Origin: Candidatus Edwardsiibacteriota bacterium
GTDB lineage: Bacteria > Edwardsbacteria > AC1 > EtOH8
DNA: 40,320 nucleotides
Direction of reading: 5' to 3'
NCBI GenBank assembly: GCA_020053305.1
Contig: JAGVNJ010000004.1
Span: forward strand, 1-40,320
Positions 39,347-40,320 of this stretch are shown in pieces (the first letter of the stretch is position 1; every line of letters starts with the position of its first letter). Made by a program: the position numbers and the translations under genes. A model generated the notes under the pieces. The model worked only from the letters and a program-made list of their open reading frames with translations, did not search any database and was not told the origin of the DNA.

Positions 39347-40320
39347 ATGAAAGCAATTGTGTACACAAAATACGGATCGCCAGATGTTCTTCAGTTCAAA
39401 GAGGTAGAAAAACCTGCTCACCATGACAATGAAGTCTTGATAAAGATTCTTGCTGCATCCGTAAATGCGTATGACTGGCATTTCCTGACCGCTGACATAT
39501 TCTTGATTCGCCTGATGGGCGGAGGGCTGCTCAAACCCAAAAACACTAGACTCGGCGCTGACATAGCGGGGCGGATTGAAACGGTTGGCAGAAACGTCAA
39601 GCAGTTTCGGCCGGGAGATGAGGTGTTTGGGATGGTAAAGGGCGGTTTTGCCGAGTATGCCTGTGCGCCTGAAAGTGCATTGGGGTTGAAGCCGGTCAAT
39701 ACTTCGTTCGATGAAGCAGCAGCCATACCTATGGCGGCGGTCACTGCCCTGCAGGGCCTGCGCGATGAGGGGCATATTCAGGCGGGGCAAAAGGTCTTGA
39801 TCAATGGGGCATCGGGTGGGGTGGGGACTTTTGCGGTGCAGATCGCCAAATCATTTAGCGCCGAAGTCACAGCCGTGTGCAGCACGGGGAATTTGGAGCA
39901 GGCGCGCTCGATTGGGGCAGACCATGTTATTGATTACACTAAAGAGGATTTCACCAAAAATGGCCTGCAGTATGATCTGGTTTTTGCGGCAAACGGCTAT
40001 CATTCGCTTTCAGATTATAAGCGCTCCTTGACTCCCAAGGGCATTTATGTGATGGCCGGAGGCACCATGGCTCAAATCTTCCAGTCCATGCTCCTGGGTT
40101 CGATGATGTCGGAAACCGGCGGCAGGAAAATGGGAGGTGTAAGCGCAAAACGAAGCCAAAACGATCTGGTTTTTATAAAAGACCTTTTTGAAGCAGGCAA
40201 AATAAAATCCGTTATTGATAGACGGTATCCGTTAAGTGAGACTGCTGAAGCGCTTCGGTATCTTGGAGAAGGACATGCCCGAGGGAAAATAGTTATAACT
40301 TTGGAAAATGGGGACAAAAC
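39347..40320 (+). CDS. Zinc-independent MDR-family oxidoreductase (quinone reductase-like), right end cut off
   Basis: The ATG at 39347 has GGAGG 7-8 bases upstream. The frame is open to the window end (324 codons), near the usual length of the family (320-335). The protein begins MKAIVYTKYGSPDVLQFKEV, and has 'ILAASVNAYDWHFLTADIFL', 'RLGADIAGRIETVG', 'GDEVFGMVKGGFAEY' and the nucleotide-binding 'VLINGASGGVGTFAVQIAKS'. The catalytic zinc cysteine and the structural-zinc cysteine lobe of alcohol dehydrogenases are absent, so it belongs with NADPH:quinone reductase / enoyl-reductase-like MDR proteins. The substrate is unknown. It has its own promoter with symmetric elements, suggesting inducible control. 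Confidence 0.9.
   Translation, partial: MKAIVYTKYGSPDVLQFKEVEKPAHHDNEVLIKILAASVNAYDWHFLTADIFLIRLMGGGLLKPKNTRLGADIAGRIETVGRNVKQFRPGDEVFGMVKGGFAEYACAPESALGLKPVNTSFDEAAAIPMAAVTALQGLRDEGHIQAGQKVLINGASGGVGTFAVQIAKSFSAEVTAVCSTGNLEQARSIGADHVIDYTKEDFTKNGLQYDLVFAANGYHSLSDYKRSLTPKGIYVMAGGTMAQIFQSMLLGSMMSETGGRKMGGVSAKRSQNDLVFIKDLFEAGKIKSVIDRRYPLSETAEALRYLGEGHARGKIVITLENGDK

Overview
The window reads as chromosomal DNA of an uncultured Gram-negative bacterium, most likely of the FCB group or a related candidate phylum (Edwardsbacteria and WOR-3/TA06-type lineages come to mind; this placement is inference). The reasons are a complete Tol-Pal envelope operon, a PorV/PorQ-type outer-membrane protein beside a secreted protein with a type IX-like C-terminal sorting domain, a second giant surface protein with the same kind of tail, several TPR proteins, and GC-rich genes separated by AT-rich promoters. 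No rRNA, tRNA, CRISPR array or intact transposon was seen.

Positions 1-25028 are almost entirely minus strand. In order: a FecR-domain protein cut by the window edge and a 1217-residue beta-propeller/Ig-like surface protein (1-4168); a protein with an NHLP/Nif11-like N-terminus, a small zinc-binding protein and the wreck of a REP-associated tyrosine transposase (4360-5412); an outer-membrane barrel, then a coupled HAD phosphatase / CDP-alcohol phosphatidyltransferase / cytidylyltransferase-fold trio (5429-7981); a diguanylate cyclase with a DUF362-ferredoxin (8202-10121); a Fic protein (10375-11535); ArsC-like and GyrI-like proteins (11667-12667); a TPR protein (12820-13926); a six-gene operon headed by an Rrf2 regulator and ending in hybrid cluster protein, which looks like a nitrosative/oxidative stress regulon (14167-18427); a DUF302 protein and a second TPR protein (18531-20352); PorV plus its likely cargo (20677-23592); and a DUF401 permease (23817-25028).

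From 25222 the genes are on the plus strand: a TtcA-like tRNA thiolase with a leaderless promoter, a GNAT acetyltransferase and an NTF2-like gene broken by a nonsense codon (25257-27018); a second DUF362 protein; greA; then purE and purC, separated by a third TPR protein and an AT-rich type II restriction-modification pair (29159-33415). The tolQ-tolR-tonB/tolA-tolB-pal-cpoB operon follows, extended by three small overlapping genes and closed by a terminator (33431-39170). An MDR-family oxidoreductase with its own promoter and possible operators runs off the right edge.

Three observations join the parts. (1) Three large TPR proteins share an N-terminal signature and lie at unrelated loci; one is flanked by two near-identical hairpins and another keeps the signature upstream of its first ATG. 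(2) Three GGGGCGATCG-type palindromes, one inside a coding sequence, accompany a decayed RAYT transposase, suggesting a REP/RAYT system. (3) Recognisable promoters are frequent, and two place the start codon at or one base after the predicted +1, indicating leaderless mRNAs. I found no single locus that I can defend as a wholly new system; the TPR family and the NHLP-like protein are the best candidates.
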